A program made the translations under genes and the position numbers. The notes beneath the pieces are model-generated. The model saw only the letters and a list, made by a program, of their open reading frames with translations, had not been told where the DNA came from and searched no databases. A stretch of DNA of 64,000 nucleotides from Halorubrum sp. CBA1229 (GTDB lineage Archaea; Halobacteriota; Halobacteria; Halobacteriales; Haloferacaceae), in the NCBI RefSeq assembly GCF_003721435.2, contig NZ_CP054585.1, positions 1,612,001 to 1,676,000 on the forward strand, read 5' to 3'. Shown in pieces: positions 1 to 8,658 of the stretch (its first letter is position 1; each line of letters starts with the position of its first letter).

Positions 1-2
1 TC

Positions 3-617
3 GCGCAGGGCCGGCTGCGGATGGCCCGGGACGACCCCGAGGGCGAGCACCTCGACGTGGCGGCGGCCGCGGTCGACCGCACCTTCGAGCTGATCGCCGA
101 CCTGCTCACCCTCGCCAAGCAGGGGGAGAAACCGCGCGAGCTGGAGTCGGTCGGGCTCCGCGAAACAGTCGAGGAGTGCTGGGCGACCGTCGCCACCGGC
201 GACGCGACGCTGGTCGTCGAGAGCGACCGGCGGGTGCTGGCCGACCCGAGCCGGCTGAAACAGCTCCTCGAGAACCTTATCGGCAACAGCGTGGAACACG
301 GTTCCACGGGCAGCCGGGCGGACCCCGGCGACGACGTCACCGTCACCGTCGGCGCCGTGACTCCGATGTACACCGCGACGCGCGCCGACACCAGCCTCCC
401 GACCGGATTTTACGTGGCCGACGACGGCCCGGGGATCCCCGAGGCGGAACGCGACCGCGTCTTCGAGGTGGGGTACACGACCGACCGAGACGGCACCGGC
501 TTCGGGCTCAACATCGTCCGCGAGGTCGCCGCCGCCCACGGCTGGGAGGTCCGCGTCACCGAAAGCGCCGACGGCGGCGCCCGCTTCGAGGTCACCGGCG
601 TCGCCGTCGACGAATGA
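3..617 (+). CDS. Histidine kinase, C-terminal part (5'-truncated by window edge)
   Basis: Only the C-terminal 204 residues are visible; the frame is open to the window start. It contains the end of a dimerisation helix (DLLTLAKQGE) and an HATPase_c domain with an N box (ENLIGNSVEHGST), G1 box (DDGPGIP) and G2 box (GTGFGLNIV). These are the ATP-binding signatures of sensor histidine kinases, so it should phosphorylate a response regulator from ATP. Sensor domains lie outside the window. The kinase at 58045-59655 has a very similar end, including the same VEHGSTG run. No response regulator gene is adjacent, which is common in haloarchaea. Family is certain; the signal sensed is unknown. Confidence 0.92.
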   Translation, partial: AQGRLRMARDDPEGEHLDVAAAAVDRTFELIADLLTLAKQGEKPRELESVGLRETVEECWATVATGDATLVVESDRRVLADPSRLKQLLENLIGNSVEHGSTGSRADPGDDVTVTVGAVTPMYTATRADTSLPTGFYVADDGPGIPEAERDRVFEVGYTTDRDGTGFGLNIVREVAAAHGWEVRVTESADGGARFEVTGVAVDE

Positions 618-1215
618 GAGGGGGTTGGCGACCGCTCCGCGGTGAGGGTCTCGTCGGCGGAAAAATTGCGGCGGCGCTCGCGGCGCGTGGACGGGTCGCC
701 GTCACGGCGCCCGCGTTCCGATTCGGATCGGCTCCGCGTCTGATCCCCCGGTCGACTCCGTCGGCGGGACCCGGGTGCGCGTTCCGATCGGCGATTCCTC
801 GGTCGTCGTGCGGTCGTCGTTCGGCATCGCAACTGTGTGACATTCACAGGTACGGAAGAGCGTTTTGTGCTAATGTGGGGGGATCGGCTTGTAGACTGGA
901 TATTTTAATAGGAGTTGTAACGGAGAGGAGCGAACGTCACGACACCGAGCGAGCCCCGTCGATTCCGCTCGTGGCTCTCCGAAACTCGTTGGTCGGTCTC
1001 AGGCGGGAGCGCCGCGGGATTCGAGACGGCCACCGCGACAGACGCGACATGTCGGCCGAGGTTTCGGCGTCGACCACACCGCGTTCGACCGGGGTTCTCT
1101 GCACCGCGCCGTCACCCGTCTCACGCGGAGCCGATACCGTCTGCGCCGTCCCGGTGACAGAAAAACGGGCGGTACAGCCGCGCTACTGCGGTCGCCGACG
1201 TCGCCGTCTGCGCGC
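618..1215. other. Intergenic region, no gene recognised
   Basis: About 600 bases lie between the convergent ends of the kinase and the TetR-family gene. Open frames here look like GC-rich shadows. A short AT-rich patch near 893-915 could hold a promoter, but no start codon with a convincing frame follows it. Confidence 0.5.
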
Positions 1216-1833
1216 TCACTCGTCTTCGAACACGCCCCTGACGATCGTTTCGATGAGCGCGTCTTCGACCTCCTCGTAGGCGGCGTCGGTGTCGGCACCG
1301 ATCGGGGCGTTCCGCGACCGCGCGGTAAAGACGAGCGAGATGAACATCTGGTCGATCAGCTCGGGATCGTCGTACCGGAACGCGTCGAGTTTCGCCCAGC
1401 GCTCGGCGAACGGGAGCGCCGAATCGCGGATCTCGGTCGCGATCGACTCCCCCTCGGACTCGGCGTCGGCGATGCGGTCCTGTAGCGCGCGCAGCTCGCC
1501 GTCGACGATCAGCGAGGAAATGAGCGGGTTCGATCGCACCTCGCGCAGCGTCGTTTTCAGCAGCACGCGTACCTCCTCGCGCGGGCTGTCGACTTCGGCG
1601 ACGGCGTCGGCGATCTTCCCCTCCAACGACTCGCGCTCCGCGAGGAGCACTTCGACGTACAGCGCCTCCTTGGAGTCGAAAAACTGGTAGAACGTGCTCG
1701 TGCCGATCCCGACTTCTGCCGTGAGATCGCTGATCCGCGTGCGTTCGAACCCGAACTGCGTGAACAACTCTCGGCCGGCGTCGACCAGTTGAGACCGGAT
1801 TCGCTCGCGATCCCGATCGGTGAATCGGCTCAT
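1216..1833 (-). CDS. TetR/AcrR family transcriptional regulator
   Basis: The product is 205 residues, usual for TetR regulators. Residues about 8-55 form the helix-turn-helix region, including the helix run ISDLTAEVGIGTSTFYQFF, the classic TetR DNA-binding signature. The rest is a helical ligand-binding and dimerisation domain. The start at 1833 was chosen because the family signature begins a few residues after it; a longer frame upstream lacks homology. The gene is divergent from the CARDB protein and RND exporter genes, the standard layout for a local repressor that is relieved by the exported compound. That regulatory link is inferred from layout. Ligand unknown. Confidence 0.9.
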   Translation of the reverse strand: MSRFTDRDRERIRSQLVDAGRELFTQFGFERTRISDLTAEVGIGTSTFYQFFDSKEALYVEVLLAERESLEGKIADAVAEVDSPREEVRVLLKTTLREVRSNPLISSLIVDGELRALQDRIADAESEGESIATEIRDSALPFAERWAKLDAFRYDDPELIDQMFISLVFTARSRNAPIGADTDAAYEEVEDALIETIVRGVFEDE

Positions 1834-2074
1834 TGGTGAGATATTCGGCCGTTGTCTATCGATCGGGAATGCTCCATCGATCGCACGTTGTGAACCCAAA
1901 AACAAAGTGTTTATTGATTCGTGGCCGTGTGATCGGGTATGGAGCAGACCGCGGCGGGAGACGACACGGTGCGTTCTAATCGCCAGTATCGAGACGCGAC
2001 ACGGACGCAGGCGGTGGAGCGATGAGGCGGGCCCCCGTCGATACGGACGACCGTCGTCCCGGGAGGGGGTCGGT

Positions 2075-3769
2075 GTGAGACGGACGACGCTTCTCGCCGT
2101 GTTCGCCGCCGCGTTGATGCTGACAAGCGGGACCGTCGGCGTGGCCGCCGGTATGGCGCCCGTGAGCTCGACGGGTACCGAGTCAGGCGGGGCCGGAGCG
2201 GCTGCGGACCTCGCCGGGCCGACCGCCGTGGACTCGCCTGCGCGGTCACAGGTGGCCGGCGTCGTGCGCGGGTCGCCCGACCTGTCAGTCGTCATCCCCC
2301 GGCCGGAAGTGACGCCCGGACGGACGAACGAGGTGACGCTGCAGCTCGTCAACGACGGTGACGTCGATCTCGGGACGCCGCAGACGCGTGACATCGTCAC
2401 CACGGCACGCAACGTCCGCCTGACGGCCGAGGCGGACGATTCCCCGCTCACGGTCGAGACCGGAACGCTGGCGCTCGGCGCCGTGACCGAGACCGCCCCG
2501 CGCGAGGTGCCGATCGCGGTGAGCGTACCGAACGGCACCGATCCGGGCAACTACGAACTCGAGGTCGAACTGGAGTACTCGTACACCCGCCAGCAGTCCG
2601 GCGGCGTCACCTACGACCGGCAGGAGACGGTCACCGCCGATGTCGACGTCGAGGTCACCGAAGACGCGCGCTTCCGGATCGTCGACGTGACGACCGACGC
2701 CCAGATCGGCGATCAGGGCACCATCGAGGCGACGGTCAGAAACGTCGGTGCGACGGCCGCGTACGACGCGACGGTCGCGTTGGAGTCGTCGAGCGCCGGG
2801 CTGGCGCTCGGACAGGGGACGTCGGACGCGGCGCTGGTCGACTCGATCGCCCCGGGCGAGAGCGTCACGGTCCCCTACGACGCCTCGTTCTCACCGACGG
2901 CGCCCAGCCGACAGTACGCCCTCTCCGGTCGCGTCACCTTCGAGACGCCGGACGGCATCCCCCACGCCGACGAGGGACTCTCCGCCGGCGTGGCGCCCCT
3001 CGGTGAGCAGACGTTCTCCGTGAGCGACGTCGCGTCCACGTTACGCGTCGGCGAGGACGGCGAACTCAGGGGCACTGTGACGAACGACGGCCCGGTCGCG
3101 GCGGACAACGTCGTCGTTCAGTACGCGGGCGACTCCGCGAACGTCATTCCGATCGAGCGGTCGGCCGCGGTCGGGTCGCTCGACTCGGGCGAGTCGACGG
3201 AGTTCGCGCTTCCCATCTCGATCGGGGGCGAGTCCGAGACCGGCCTCCGCTCGATCGACCTCGCGGTTCAGTACCGGAACGACGACGGTGAGGTTCGCGG
3301 CTACGACGAGTTGGCCGTCGACGCCGCCGTCGCGCCGGAGCGTGACCGATTCGGCGTCGCCGTCGAGAACCGCAGCATCGAAGCGGGCGGTACGCGGACC
3401 GTCGAGGTCGCGGTCACGAACAACCTCGAGGAGCCCGTGACCGACGTCGAAGCGCGGCTGTTCGCCGACGACCCGCTCGATACGGGCGCCACCGACACGG
3501 GATACGTCCGGTCGCTCGGGCCGGGCGAGACGACGACGCTGACCTTCGAGCTGACCACGACCGGCTCCGCGACGGCCGGGAGCACCTTCCCCGTCTCGCT
3601 CGACTTCCGGTACGACGACGCGGACGGCGACAGCCACCTGTCTGACACCTATCGCGTGCCGATCGACGTGACCGCGAGCGAGGGCGGCGGGCTCCCCGTC
3701 CCCGTCATCGTCGTCGCGCTGCTCGTGGTCGCGACCGGCGCCCTCGTCGTCTATCGGAGGCGGCAGTAG
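2075..3769 (+). CDS. Secreted, C-terminally anchored CARDB/COG1361-type protein, RND exporter partner
   Basis: A GTG start at 2075 is preferred: GGAGG at 2062-2066 is a good ribosome-binding site, and the following residues (RRTTLLAVFAAALML) form a signal peptide. The 564-residue product consists mainly of repeated beta-sandwich CARDB/NEW3-like domains with motifs such as NDGDVDLG, VTNDGPVAADNV and LGPGET, then a C-terminal transmembrane helix (VPVIVVALLVVATGALVVY) and an Arg-rich tail. It is therefore predicted to sit outside the cell, anchored by its C terminus. The exporter gene starts 3 bases after its stop. Such pairs are recurrent in haloarchaea, and the protein probably serves as an extracytoplasmic partner of the pump, which is an inference. 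Confidence 0.82.
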   Translation: MRRTTLLAVFAAALMLTSGTVGVAAGMAPVSSTGTESGGAGAAADLAGPTAVDSPARSQVAGVVRGSPDLSVVIPRPEVTPGRTNEVTLQLVNDGDVDLGTPQTRDIVTTARNVRLTAEADDSPLTVETGTLALGAVTETAPREVPIAVSVPNGTDPGNYELEVELEYSYTRQQSGGVTYDRQETVTADVDVEVTEDARFRIVDVTTDAQIGDQGTIEATVRNVGATAAYDATVALESSSAGLALGQGTSDAALVDSIAPGESVTVPYDASFSPTAPSRQYALSGRVTFETPDGIPHADEGLSAGVAPLGEQTFSVSDVASTLRVGEDGELRGTVTNDGPVAADNVVVQYAGDSANVIPIERSAAVGSLDSGESTEFALPISIGGESETGLRSIDLAVQYRNDDGEVRGYDELAVDAAVAPERDRFGVAVENRSIEAGGTRTVEVAVTNNLEEPVTDVEARLFADDPLDTGATDTGYVRSLGPGETTTLTFELTTTGSATAGSTFPVSLDFRYDDADGDSHLSDTYRVPIDVTASEGGGLPVPVIVVALLVVATGALVVYRRRQ

Positions 3770-3772
3770 CCG

Positions 3773-6250
3773 ATGTCGGTCGGTGAGCGAATCGAGGCGG
3801 GAGCACGCCGGCTCAACGACGTCGTCGTCGATCGACCGCGACGGGTCGTCGTCGCGTTCCTCCTGCTCACGGTGGTGTTCTCCGGCGGGATCGGACTCGT
3901 CAATACCGACACCGGCGCCACCGACGCGTTCACCGAAGGACTCGACGAGCAGGAGGCGCTCGACGCGGTGAACCAAGAGTTCGACGACCCCTTCGAGCCG
4001 GAGCGCGAGTCCACCCAACTCATCCACACCGGCGGAAACGTCCTGACGCAGGAGGCGCTCGTCCGCGAACTCAGACTGCTCGAGGAGCTCACGCGCCGCG
4101 ACGATCTCCGGGTCGCGTCAGCGAACGGGCCCGCGACGGTCGTCGCGAGGGCGATCGATCCGTCGGCGACGACGATCCCGGAGCAGCGACGCGCGCTGGA
4201 GGACGCCAGTCCCACGCAGATCCGTCGTACGGTCCGCGCGCTCCAAGAGGACCCGCGCTTCAGCCGGGCGGTCTCGACCGATTTCAACCCGACGAGCGCC
4301 AGCGCCTCGGCCTCGATCACGGTCGTGTCTCACGACGTCCCCGCCGGCTTCACCGACGCGGACCTCCAGGAGCTGCAGACGACGATCCAAGCGATCACGG
4401 CCGATTCGCCCGGCGATATCCGAGCGTTCGGCGCCGGCGTCACGAACGCCGAGACGGCCAACGTCATCGTCGACTCGCTCACGATCGTGATGCCGGTCGT
4501 CGTGCTCCTGCTGCTGTTGTTCCTGGTCGTCGCCTACCGCGATCCGATCGATCTCGCCTTGGGACTGTTGGCGCTGCTGATGACCGTCGTCTGGACGTTC
4601 GGCTTCCTGGGCTTCTCCGGGATCCCGTTCAGCCAGCCGATGATCTCGGTGCCCGTGCTGTTGCTCGCCGTCGGCGTCGACTTCGGGATCCACATCATCA
4701 ACCGCTATCGCGAGGAGGCGGTCACCGGGTACGAACCCCTCGAGGCGATGCGCGAGGCGAACAACCAGCTCATGATCGCCTTCGTCATCGTGACGGTGAC
4801 GACGGTGTTCGGATTCGGCGCGAACGTGATCTCGGACCTCGGCCCGATCCGCGACTTGGGTATCGCCTCGGCGACCGGCATCATGTTCACCTTCCTGATC
4901 TTCGGGCTGTTCCTCCCGGCGGCGAAACTGGAGGTCGACAAGCTCCGCGAGGCGTACGGGGTCCCCGAGTTCAACTCGGCGCCGATATCCTCGAGCGACT
5001 CCGCCCTCGGCCGACTGCTGACGTTCCCCGCACAGATCAGCCGGTACGCCCCGATCGCCTTCGTGCTCGTGTTGGTCGTCACCGGCGGCATGGCGGCGGC
5101 GTACGGGAGCGGCGTCGACACCTCCTTCGAGACGGAGGACTTCCTCCCGCCCGAAGAGCTGCCCGAGTACGTGACCGGATTGCCGGAGCCGTTCGCGCCC
5201 AGCGAGTACACCGTCACGGAGACGATCACGCTCTTGGAGGACCGCTTCTCGACGAACCAAGACCAATCGGTGACGATATACCTCGAAGGGAACTTCCAAG
5301 AGGACCACGCCTTGGAGGCGCTCGCAGCGCCGAACGACGATCCGCCGGGCGCGCTCGCGGTCGGTGAGGGCGGCAGCGCACGCCCGACCAGCATCGTCAC
5401 CGTGATCCAAACGCAGGCGGATCGCGACCCCGAGTTCGCCCGGCTGGTCGCTCGCAGCGACGTGGACGGGAACGGGATCCCCGACCGCAACCTCGAACGG
5501 ATCTACGACGAGCTGTTCGCCTCGCCGGCCGGTGACCGCGCCGCGCAGTATCTCACGCCGGACCGGCGAACCGCGCAGGTCGAGTACGCGATCGAGGCCG
5601 GCTCCTCCCAGGGCGAAGCGTCCGCCGACGCGCGGGAGTTCGCCACGCAGTTCCGGTTCGCGGCGACGGCGACCGGGCAGCTCGTCGTGTTCGACGCCGT
5701 GACAGACATCATCTTCAACTCGGCGATTCAAGGACTGATCCTCGCGATGGTGTTGACGGGGGTCTTCCTCGTCATCTCGTACGGGGTCTTAGAGGGGAAA
5801 CCGCTGCTCGGGATCGTGAACCTCTTCCCCATCCTCATCGCCATCGCGTTCCTGCTCGGGACCATGCGGTTCCTCGGGCTCTCGCTGAACGCGCTGACGG
5901 CGACGATCCTCTCGATCTCGATCGGGCTGGGCATCGCGTACTCCGTCCACGCCACACACCGGTTCGTCGACGAGTTCAACGAGAACGCAGACGCCTACGA
6001 GTCGATGGTCATCACCTTCTCCGGGACGGGCGGCGCCCTCCTCGGGAGTATGCTGACCACGTCGCTCGGAACCGGGGCGCTCGCGCTCGCGATCACCCCC
6101 GTGCTTGGTGATTTCGGGTTACTGACCGCGCTGAGCGTCCTGTACTCGTTCGTGTTCACGGTCGTGGCGCTCCCCCCGGCCGTGCTGTTGTGGGAGCGGT
6201 ATCACGGCGCGCGGTCGAGCGCCGACCTGCCCGTGGACCGCCACTACTGA
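3773..6250 (+). CDS. RND superfamily (MMPL-type) transporter
   Basis: The product is 825 residues with two-fold repeated architecture: a transmembrane helix near residues 22-42, a large external loop, five helices (about 230-385), a second helix and loop (about 425-640), then five more helices to about residue 810. Each helix bundle contains the sterol-sensing/RND pattern, for example LLLAVGVDFGIHIINRYREE in the first half and ISIGLGIAYSVHATHRF in the second. Acidic and histidine residues in those segments are typical of proton-relay positions. Predicted role is proton-driven export of a hydrophobic compound or envelope lipid. It forms an operon with the CARDB protein and is probably controlled by the divergent TetR regulator. 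Substrate unknown. Confidence 0.9.
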   Translation: MSVGERIEAGARRLNDVVVDRPRRVVVAFLLLTVVFSGGIGLVNTDTGATDAFTEGLDEQEALDAVNQEFDDPFEPERESTQLIHTGGNVLTQEALVRELRLLEELTRRDDLRVASANGPATVVARAIDPSATTIPEQRRALEDASPTQIRRTVRALQEDPRFSRAVSTDFNPTSASASASITVVSHDVPAGFTDADLQELQTTIQAITADSPGDIRAFGAGVTNAETANVIVDSLTIVMPVVVLLLLLFLVVAYRDPIDLALGLLALLMTVVWTFGFLGFSGIPFSQPMISVPVLLLAVGVDFGIHIINRYREEAVTGYEPLEAMREANNQLMIAFVIVTVTTVFGFGANVISDLGPIRDLGIASATGIMFTFLIFGLFLPAAKLEVDKLREAYGVPEFNSAPISSSDSALGRLLTFPAQISRYAPIAFVLVLVVTGGMAAAYGSGVDTSFETEDFLPPEELPEYVTGLPEPFAPSEYTVTETITLLEDRFSTNQDQSVTIYLEGNFQEDHALEALAAPNDDPPGALAVGEGGSARPTSIVTVIQTQADRDPEFARLVARSDVDGNGIPDRNLERIYDELFASPAGDRAAQYLTPDRRTAQVEYAIEAGSSQGEASADAREFATQFRFAATATGQLVVFDAVTDIIFNSAIQGLILAMVLTGVFLVISYGVLEGKPLLGIVNLFPILIAIAFLLGTMRFLGLSLNALTATILSISIGLGIAYSVHATHRFVDEFNENADAYESMVITFSGTGGALLGSMLTTSLGTGALALAITPVLGDFGLLTALSVLYSFVFTVVALPPAVLLWERYHGARSSADLPVDRHY

Positions 6251-6366
6251 AGTCGCGGTCCGCGCGCTCTCTCAACGCCGCTGTGACGACGGGGATCAGA
6301 CGCCTGCCGCTGCGTGAACGCGGAGGGCGTCGGCTCCGTCTCGAGTAGTCGGGAACCGGTTCGTGA

Positions 6367-6378
6367 GAGCGCGACGGG
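6367..6378 (+). repeat. att-like core copy 1 (left edge of accessory region)
   Basis: GAGCGCGACGGG matches 11 of 12 bases of the 3' end of tRNA-Arg at 57739-57750. It marks the change from core genes to accessory genes and is the left end of unit 1. Confidence 0.6.
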
Positions 6379-6466
6379 CGCTGGTTCGACTGTCGAACGG
6401 ATCGACCTTTCAGGCGTGAGACGGTCGCAATCGGCGTCCTGAAAAAAGCGATTTCTGACATCACTC
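6379..6466 (+). repeat. Unit-1 left-end repeat (copy A)
   Basis: About 88 bp following the att-like core closely resemble 7423-7510. Conserved blocks include CTGGTTCG, CTGTCGAACG, CCTTTCAG, CGTGAG and ATTTCTGACA. GTTCGACTGTCGAAC is an inverted repeat and could bind a recombinase arm domain. A weaker version (GTTC, spacer, GAAC, then CCTTTC) follows the core at 17792. Confidence 0.65.
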
Positions 6467-6488
6467 TCCCGTCTCATCATAGCAACAT

Positions 6489-6502
6489 CTACACTGGTGT
6501 AG
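6489..6502 (+). promoter_or_regulatory. Palindromic operator candidate upstream of Doc-like gene
   Basis: CTACACTGGTGTAG has perfect 6-bp arms with a 2-bp centre and ends 17 bases before the chosen ATG. Its position suits autoregulation of a toxin-antitoxin operon. Confidence 0.5.
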
Positions 6503-6519
6503 TATCGAGATTGGAGCGA

Positions 6520-7008
6520 ATGGCCGACTCGTTGTGGTACCCGTCCGTCGAAGACGTCGTCACCATCCACGACGACGTCGTCGCGGAGTACCCCGATACT
6601 CCCGCCGGTGTTCGGAACCGCGGTGACATCGAGTTCGCACTGAACTACGTCGAAGAGGGGAGCTTCGGCTCAGCGCCGGAAACCATCCACCAGAAAGCGT
6701 ATCACCTCCTCCGTCTCCTCGTTGCCAATCATCCCTTCGTCGATGCGAACAAACGCACTGCGCTCAACTTGACGGTCGTCTTCTACTTCCTCAACGGGTA
6801 TCGGTTCGAGTACGACGACGAAGTGCGAACGATTCTGAAAGCGTTCGGCACCGACGAAGCGGCCGTCGATGAGGATGAAACCACCGACTATCTCCGATCC
6901 CACACCGAAGCACTCGATCTGGCCGGTGAGATCGAAGCATGGCGAGACGAACTCGTCCGGTACGGGCTAGACCGATTGACCGGCGATTCCTCGGACCCGA
7001 ACGATTAA
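6520..7008 (+). CDS. Fic/Doc-family (death-on-curing-like) toxin
   Basis: The 162-residue product contains HPFVDANKRTA, the catalytic loop of the Doc branch of the Fic fold (general pattern HxFxxANKR). Upstream helices include the N-terminal hallmark of Doc proteins. Doc enzymes inactivate a translation target such as EF-Tu by phosphorylation, while other Fic proteins transfer AMP; the ANKR ending points to the Doc type. The ATG at 6520 is preferred over an in-frame TTG at 6511. The likely partner is the 46-residue gene 25 bases downstream, since no Phd-like gene lies upstream. This is the only recognisable cargo of accessory unit 1. Confidence 0.85.
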   Translation: MADSLWYPSVEDVVTIHDDVVAEYPDTPAGVRNRGDIEFALNYVEEGSFGSAPETIHQKAYHLLRLLVANHPFVDANKRTALNLTVVFYFLNGYRFEYDDEVRTILKAFGTDEAAVDEDETTDYLRSHTEALDLAGEIEAWRDELVRYGLDRLTGDSSDPND

Positions 7009-7033
7009 CGGCCTTCGAAGCGTCCATTCAGGT

Positions 7034-7174
7034 ATGGCCACCGAAGAAGGCGCAGAAACGACCTCTCCGCTTGACGACGTGATGGAGGACATCCGGCGGG
7101 AACTGGTTCGGCGGGTCGCGGCGGACGACCGAGATGCGAACCGCGAAGTCTACGACGCTCTCGAAGACGAATAA
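7034..7174 (+). CDS. Small acidic protein, candidate antitoxin for the Doc-like toxin
   Basis: ATG at 7034 opens a 46-residue frame with a disordered acidic N terminus, a predicted amphipathic helix (DVMEDIRRELVRRVA) and an acidic C terminus. It lies 25 bases after the toxin gene on the same strand, so the two are likely cotranscribed. I do not recognise a domain. Known Doc systems usually place the antitoxin first, so an antitoxin role is a positional inference. Confidence 0.55.
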   Translation: MATEEGAETTSPLDDVMEDIRRELVRRVAADDRDANREVYDALEDE

Positions 7175-7254
7175 GTGCCTTGTACTGACTGGATCTTCTT
7201 CAGACAGTAGTTGGATCCCGTCGAATTCGAGGCCGTCTCTCCGATCAAGCGAGG

Positions 7255-7410
7255 TGGATGGGTCAATCAGCGATTGATTTTCTCTACTGCCTCCTGAGAT
7301 GTACGCGAACCCCACTGATGCATCCGTGGACGGTCACCTGTCGAACGAAAGCATGCGCCTCGCAGTATTACGGTGTCTATCCCGACGCTGTCATGCGATA
7401 AGAACGATAT
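7255..7410 (+). repeat. Unit-1 right-end repeat (copy A)
   Basis: About 155 bp closely resemble 8398-8560 in the same orientation. Shared blocks include GATTTTCTCTAC, GATGTACGCGAACC, GTCGAACGA, CGCCTCGCAGTATT, GTCATGCGAT and AGAACGATA. Each copy ends exactly at an att-like core. Confidence 0.75.
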
Positions 7411-7422
7411 GGGCGCGACGGG
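7411..7422 (+). repeat. att-like core copy 2
   Basis: GGGCGCGACGGG is identical to the tRNA-Arg 3'-end segment at 57739-57750 and separates units 1 and 2. Confidence 0.7.
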
Positions 7423-7510
7423 TGCTGGTTCGTCTGTCGAACGACCGAACCTTTCAGTCGTGAGGCGGCTGAATTCGGCTGTTTCAAATCCGACATTTCT
7501 GACAACTGAT
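7423..7510 (+). repeat. Unit-2 left-end repeat (copy B)
   Basis: Second copy of the 88-bp repeat at 6379-6466, directly after the att-like core, with the same GTTCG and CGAAC arms. Its neighbouring gene content is unrelated to that of unit 1. Confidence 0.65.
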
Positions 7511-7605
7511 TTAATAGTATGTGCCATCCGTGCGAGATACAAGACGGACATCTCGCGTCGGGCCTCCCCAGCTCAGTGCGGATTTGGTCGGTCTGTATGG
7601 AGGAC

Positions 7606-7920
7606 TTACTTCCAATCGTGCTCCTCGATACCCTCATAGTGCTTCAGACGACTATCGATCTCCCAGTCTTCCCAACCGCATTCGTGGTAGAGGACGTCGG
7701 CGAGTTTGTCGAAGCGGCTCTTGTTGAGTTCGATACCGCGGTTTCCGCGGTAAGTGATGTACGATTCGCTGCGAAGGTCGGCATAGACCTCTCGCGCAGT
7801 CGGGTAGTCGCCGTCGATCGCTGAGAGATTGAGGAGCGCCTCCTCCGCGATCGGTGTGCCCCACTTGTGTTTCGCTATCATCGTCGCCAGGAGGGCACAC
7901 TTCACCGACGGCTTCTCCAT
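7606..7920 (-). CDS. Small protein of unknown function, possible winged-helix fold
   Basis: The 104-residue product starts at the ATG ending at 7920 (MEKPSVKCALLATMIAKHK). A TATA-like box on the minus strand (about 7943-7949) lies 25-30 bases upstream, fitting a leaderless transcript. Helical content plus a segment like YADLRSESYITYRGNRG, which resembles the recognition helix and wing of archaeal winged-helix proteins, suggests DNA binding. It is divergent from the HTH gene at 8013, with two inverted repeats in the shared promoter region. The two are the sole cargo of unit 2. Function is not known. Confidence 0.65.
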   Translation of the reverse strand: MEKPSVKCALLATMIAKHKWGTPIAEEALLNLSAIDGDYPTAREVYADLRSESYITYRGNRGIELNKSRFDKLADVLYHECGWEDWEIDSRLKHYEGIEEHDWK

Positions 7921-7950
7921 AGGGGGAAGTGAATCCACTCTCAAATAAAG

Positions 7951-7965
7951 ACTGTTAATGACAGT
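7951..7965. promoter_or_regulatory. Inverted repeat in divergent promoter
   Basis: ACTGT-TAATG-ACAGT has perfect 5-bp arms between two divergent small genes, next to the minus-strand TATA-like box. It is a candidate operator. Confidence 0.4.
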
Positions 7966-7991
7966 TAACGCCAGTGGGAACACTTATACAC

Positions 7992-8012
7992 ACACAGATG
8001 GTGTCTCTGTGT
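7992..8012. promoter_or_regulatory. Inverted repeat at the start of the HTH gene
   Basis: ACACAGA (7992-7998) and TCTGTGT (8006-8012) are perfect 7-bp arms around a 7-base centre and end directly at the ATG at 8013, downstream of a TTATAC box near 7984. Binding here would block transcription initiation, so autorepression by the HTH protein is likely. Confidence 0.5.
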
Positions 8013-8351
8013 ATGAGTAGTATGGAACAGGCGGACGACCGCGGAGCAAAGAAGAAGCTCCGGAAGGAGCACCCGAGCGGGTGGCTCTACCTCACGCAGC
8101 ACGATGCGATCCCGATTCTCGTAGACGCGCTGCTCGATCTCCCGCCGAACCGCGAGTTCAACAAGACCGAACTCGCGGAACACGCTGGCGTCACGCGCCA
8201 GACCGTCGGCAACTACACCGACCTCCTGATCGAGGTCGAACTCATCGAGGAGGTTCCGAACACGTCACCACGCCGATACCGGGTCGCGGACAGTAACGTC
8301 GTCCGAGAACTCTTCGAGCTAAACAGCGCGCTCAACAACGTCGGCGAGTAG
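8013..8351 (+). CDS. Winged-helix HTH transcriptional regulator
   Basis: The 112-residue product has a basic N terminus and a clear helix-turn-helix segment (KTELAEHAGVTRQTVGNYTD) followed by a wing-like stretch (EEVPNTSPRRYRV). It is a typical small haloarchaeal DNA-binding regulator. The ATG at 8013 is preferred because it directly follows a TATA-like box and a palindrome; ATG at 8022 is an alternative. Divergent arrangement with the 104-residue gene suggests joint control. No ligand domain is present. Targets outside the unit are unknown. Confidence 0.8.
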   Translation: MSSMEQADDRGAKKKLRKEHPSGWLYLTQHDAIPILVDALLDLPPNREFNKTELAEHAGVTRQTVGNYTDLLIEVELIEEVPNTSPRRYRVADSNVVRELFELNSALNNVGE

Positions 8352-8397
8352 CAGCTGTCCGCGAGGGTACGCTGAGTCTCCTGAGGTATCCGTTGCT

Positions 8398-8560
8398 CCA
8401 TCCAATAAGTCAATCAACGATCGATTTTCTCTACGGAGCCCAGTTTGGATGTACGCGAACCTCACCGCTGCACCAGTGAATAACCATCCGTCGAACGAGA
8501 GCACACGCCTCGCAGTATTCCGGTAGTTACCCTGCCGCAGTCATGCGATGAGAACGATAC
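8398..8560 (+). repeat. Unit-2 right-end repeat (copy B)
   Basis: Second copy of the right-end repeat at 7255-7410, ending at att-like core 3. Together with copy A it shows that two units with different genes have the same ends. Confidence 0.75.
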
Positions 8561-8572
8561 GGACGCGACGGG
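8561..8572 (+). repeat. att-like core copy 3
   Basis: GGACGCGACGGG matches 11 of 12 bases of the tRNA-Arg segment, and the next two bases (AT) also match. It lies 86 bases before the start of a broken integrase gene, as an attachment site should. Confidence 0.65.
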
Positions 8573-8658
8573 ATAGCGACCCCAACGCGGAAACGTTGGT
8601 GATTCGCTGAACGGGTGTCGAAGGCCGCGCCTTCGTGTGGTTCGAGATCGATCAAACC

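Larger units (their letters stand above)
7175..7605. other. Junction of accessory units 1 and 2
   Basis: This 431-base stretch has no convincing gene. It holds the right-end repeat of unit 1 (7255-7410), the second att-like core (7411-7422) and the left-end repeat of unit 2 (7423-7510). Several short frames over it are not protein-like. Confidence 0.6.

Noticed and set aside
176-1279. 367-codon Arg-rich frame across the kinase end and the intergenic region
   Set aside because: No domain and typical shadow composition; it overlaps a clear HATPase domain.
4118-5731. 537-codon frame on the minus strand inside the RND transporter gene
   Set aside because: It is an antisense shadow of high-GC coding DNA with Arg/Asp/His-rich, domain-free sequence; the sense frame has clear RND motifs.
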